Source of the DNA: Rallus limicola
Lineage: Eukaryota > Chordata > Aves > Gruiformes > Rallidae
Length of the DNA stretch: 64,000 nucleotides
Direction of reading: 5' to 3'
Assembly (NCBI GenBank): GCA_022605955.1
Contig: JAKCOZ010000007.1
Span: 30,978,991 to 31,042,990, forward strand
The translations under genes were made by a program, and so were the position numbers. Below, piece after piece: positions 60,421 through 64,000 of the stretch; the first letter of the stretch is position 1, and each line of letters begins with the position of its first letter. A model generated the notes under the pieces. That model was not told the origin of the DNA. It made no database searches and saw only the letters and a program-made list of their open reading frames with translations.

Positions 60421-62623
60421 TATGATTCTGCCACTAGAAGATATGAACAACCTTCACTTTTTTCAGTGTGTTCACTGAAAGGGGACAACAGCTGGGCTCC
60501 GAGCTTCCCCCGCCTGTGGGCCGGACCCCTACCTATTGACCCAGTCTTACAAACACGTAAAATTGCGTTTGAAGTTGGTAGCCCGCAGCTAATAGCTGTG
60601 GCTGGACTGGTGCAAGAAGGGGTTTCCGTTTCTCTCTCAGCAGCAATAACGCTGGTTGCACCATCCTGGTCAGGAGCACTTCCACTTGCTGCCGTGTGAA
60701 ACTTTTGGGCACTTTATGTTAGCGAAATGGGAAAGCATTTGGACTTACAGCTGGCAGCAGCGTTCAGACAGCAGTCAGGGTGCGCTGAGGATGTTGTCAG
60801 TGCTTCCGATCTTCACAGCCCCTCTACCCACCCCCTCCCCCCGAGTTTAAAACTGAGAAATGAATAGTACAGGTGAGACATGGCAGACTGGGAACACAGG
60901 GTGAGGGGAACAACCGAAAGAGGGTTTTTTCCCCTTTTCTCTTTTATAACACTGAGTAAGAGCAGGCCTGGTATAGATTAGTGTTTATGAACCAGTCTGT
61001 AGCAAACCTTTGGAAAGGGGATTTGGCCAGGGTCTTACAAAGTGGCTCATTAGTTTAAACTCTTCTCACACAAAGGCAGAAAACAAGCAAGGTCTTTGCA
61101 GAGGTTTACAGTGTGACCTGCCAACACCTGCTCTCCACAGCAGGCAGACAAGGGGCCACCAGGCTTGATGTGCTGAGCTGCATCCATGAGTGATAAGGCA
61201 TGGACCCTACTGAAAGATTTCTAATGAACTGCCCCTGAGCAGGAGCACAGAGAGGAGATAGTGAGGAGCACAGAGAGAAGATAGTGAGGACACATCCACA
61301 GCATGGACCGCGACTCAGAAAGCAAAGGTGTCCTCTCCAGCAGCACTTCACAATCATGACATTGTTTTAACTGGCTTCATTATATAAATTATTATACAGC
61401 ACTTCTGGCAGCCCTGATACCCAAAAAGACAGAAGAGTGAATGGCTTACAAGAACAGTCACTTCAAAGGGAAAGTAAAATATGTAAAATGTGGGTTAACA
61501 AGGAAAGCAACAGCCATCTTCAGCTTTTCTGCCTTTGATTGTGAAATGAAAATTACTGTAGGCTGTATCAATCAAATCTTGGGGCAAAAATGAAAGAAAA
61601 AATGTTCTTAAATTCAATCACAGTATTAAGAACATGTAAAGTCAGATGAAAATCAATATATTTTATAATTGTTCTTAAATGCTTAAAAAAAGATATTTAC
61701 TTATTATTTTCCTTCAGATTTTTGTTATGGCTTCAATCTATTCACTCCATAGATATTTCTATCTGGAATGGTTTCTAGTACCTCATACTGGTGTGAAAAC
61801 AGCAACTCAATTAATTTAGAATTGGAGAGTGAATGAGAAAAAGGCAGCAGTGATTGCATTCTGACTATAGTATACATGTTTTGTTGATATAATCCTGGCC
61901 TGAACTGATGTCCCATGAGTTTTGCAGTGCTCTGTGTGTCTGCAAACAAGGTCATTTGGAAGCCTACGCATGGATTAAAATTGAAAATTTTGTGTATCCG
62001 CCTTTTAAAACAAAATAGACTTGCATTTGTTTAATTCCCTTCGCTTGCAAAGCTGCTCTACAGCACGGCTGTGTCAACTATACTAATATGGAGAAATTCT
62101 GAAAAAACTTCAGAGATCTTGCTCCTCTTTTTCATGGTGATTTCATTTTTCTCATTTTATTCTTATTTCTTCAGATCAGTATGAGACTTGAAAGTGCTGA
62201 CCAAGCAGTTGTAAACTTTGCCTTTCACTGATGTGATACTTTGCATGCCGTGCAGTTGCTCAGAGGTGAATCAGGATGGATGGCATTTCTGCTCTGTGAC
62301 TGGAAGTTTTCCACCATGAATTCCAGTAATTCACACTAATATTCAAGAAGAGTTTATACCTGTGAACACCTCCAACAAGTCCTCACTTACAGTCAGATGT
62401 ATTTGAGCACCAAACCAGCCTGAGAATAGTGGGAAATCTCTAGTCTATGTGCAAACCCTTCCCTAAGCTGTTTGGCCAGCTTTGATAGAGAAGAAATAAA
62501 CATTTAAAAATTGAGGAGTTGCCTTTTCCTGGGATTTCTGATAATGTCCAAGAGGCTGTTAAGGGTGAGAAATGTGCCTGTAGTGTACTAGTTGAATGGT
62601 CAGAAATGCATCATCTCTCCCAA
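60421..62623. other. Non-coding stretch with a 23-bp tandem duplication
   Basis: AGGAGCACAGAGAGGAGATA and following bases are tandemly duplicated at 61241-61263 and 61264-61286 with one mismatch. No gene is recognised. If transcription leaves the CpG island on the forward strand, this could be intron. Confidence 0.45.
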
Positions 62624-62890
62624 CTCACAGAATCACACAGAATCACAGAATCACAGAATCTTAGGGGTTGGAAGGGACCTCAAGAGATCATCGGGTCCAA
62701 CCCCCCTGCCAAAGCAGGCTCCCTATCTCATACTACATAGATAGGCGTCCAGACGAGACTTGAATATCTCCAGAGAAGGAGACTCCACCACCTCCCTGGG
62801 CAGCCTATTCCACTGCTCCGTCACCCTCACTGTGAAAAAGTTCTTCCGCATGTTGGTGCGGAACTTCCTATGCTCTAGCTTACAGCCATA
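62624..62890 (-). mobile_element. CR1 LINE, strongly 5'-truncated, young
   Basis: The 3' tail consists of several CACAGAAT units (62624-62660), with one extra CA inserted between the first and second. It is followed by CTTAGGGGTTGGAAGGGACC and GGCGTCCAGACGAGACTTGA, almost identical to 41405-41660. Truncation lies near 62890, within the ORF2 tail ([20 protein letters not shown]). About 265 bp remain. The close match to the 41-kb copy indicates a shared recent source. Confidence 0.93.
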
Positions 62891-64000
62891 ACTCCTGCTG
62901 GCCTTATGTACAGACATTTTACCCAAGTGATCTCTGGCATTGCCTCCTTTATTTTTCATTACATCTTGAGCCAAACTCTAAGGTTCTGAACAACTGGAGC
63001 AACCCTCATCACCTCAAGGAAACTGTAACAGTGACACAAACCAAAGCAAACTGGGGCAAAATTACACATCATTAAAAGTAGCACAGTTGTATTTGGGCTC
63101 TGCATTCACATTACAGGGTGCTTGAGCCTTTTCTTCACAATGGTCACTTTACATGTCCCTCTTGCCAGTGCTTGACATTGCTGACACTTTCACCAGAGTT
63201 TTCACATGAAATTCTGACTGAACTCCTGAGACCATAAAAACTGTGGCTAGGAGCTAAGATTGTTGTAAATGATCCCTTTTCTCCCAGCAGTGTCATAAGC
63301 CCATTCTGTAATAAAAATGTTAAGGGAAGCAATGCCCCAGAGTGGTAATAGACATCTGTCACCTGGATGACATATCAGTACAGCTCTCTAATGACCGACT
63401 CTTCACACCCAGATGAGACACCTAAAGAAAAACATTTATATTCTTGCATTCTGGATTTTGAGTTTTTGAAGATTTTGAAGACAATCAGCAAACCACAACT
63501 CAGGAAAACTCCAGAAAACTATTTTGCCTGATGGTGCCACAGGTGTCAGCAGATCTATGAATTATAAGTTATGAAGGCTGTAACTGTCAACAGCTATGGT
63601 TATGCAGCTATTTTCATGATGAAACTGCATGGAGTGTCTTGTAAGCAGAACATACATATATATTTATCTATTTAAATAGATATATTTTCCTGTTCCTCCT
63701 CCCTCAGCAAGGCCAGGCAACTCTCCTACACTCATCTATCATTATCAAGATGGTCCATTTCCCTGGTCCCACCACTTTATGGTGGTAGGCAACAGGAGAA
63801 GACTCCTCTTGCTATTGCTGGGGCACTCCTCTACTGTGAGGCTGTGTGATCTTCTAAAGCTGGACTCTGACTTCAGAGGAGGCATACAGAGATATCTGCT
63901 TTGGAAAAAAAAAGAAAACAAGGCAAAAGTGTGATAAAGGAAATTATATGAAGAAATGGAGAGTGTGTGATTCCTTTTTAATTTTTTCAAGTTAATTCCT
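62891..64000. other. Non-coding stretch, no recognised gene
   Basis: AT-rich unique DNA with a TATA/TTTA-rich patch at 63650-63690. No feature is recognised to the window edge. Confidence 0.45.

Noticed and set aside
59874..60488. 204-codon reverse-strand frame, the longest in the window
   Set aside because: It coincides with the CpG island, where stops are rare. A long forward frame overlaps it, and no domain or codon pattern supports a protein.
1..64000. CRISPR array, bacterial operon or phage-type defence system
   Set aside because: No regularly spaced direct repeats, no ribosome-binding-site gene layout, and vertebrate transposons throughout. The DNA is animal and avian-like.

Overview
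The window looks like bird genomic DNA. It is AT-rich and CpG-poor, and it carries several 5'-truncated CR1 LINE fragments ending in the characteristic avian CR1 3' tail. It also holds solo LTRs of avian endogenous retrovirus type that share a U3 block around GACCAAAGGGATATTCC. I recognise no complete protein-coding gene, tRNA, rRNA, CRISPR array or bacterial-type operon. The open reading frames are short and almost all are chance or repeat-derived, so the stretch is best read as a gene desert or part of a very large intron.

Layout. 1-5187 is unique non-coding DNA with a possible reverse-strand polyadenylation site near 640. 5188-5695 is a reverse-strand LTR. 5696-20551 is mostly unique DNA with a CT microsatellite (8222-8241), a 390-bp inverted-repeat element with TA flanks (10975-11364), and a stretch with a conserved-element look (14400-15090). 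A reverse-strand solo LTR lies at 20552-20942. 20948-38637 is unique DNA with a CR1 tail relic (28609-28665), two G/T tracts and a possible regulatory cluster (30885-30915). Older CR1 DNA lies at 38638-39015 and a younger, longer CR1 copy at 41405-42030.

The right third is denser. It has a candidate orphan exon (46545-46804, reverse strand), a (GGGA)9(GGAA)32 microsatellite (48830-48993), a forward solo LTR (50008-50451), a forward CR1 tail (50841-50998), short minisatellites, and a three-level transposon nest at 53478-54390. In that nest a forward LTR is split by a reverse CR1, which is itself split by a fragment of the 5-kb LTR family. Two CpG-rich islands (55155-55500 and 59940-60420) and two more CR1 copies (57104-57472 and 62624-62890) follow.

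No genes can be seen working together. The parts most likely to be functional are the two CpG islands (possible promoters or first exons), the candidate exon at 46.5 kb and a few conserved-looking non-coding segments. All of these are inferences needing alignment or RNA data. The best supported observations are the transposable elements and their relative order of insertion.
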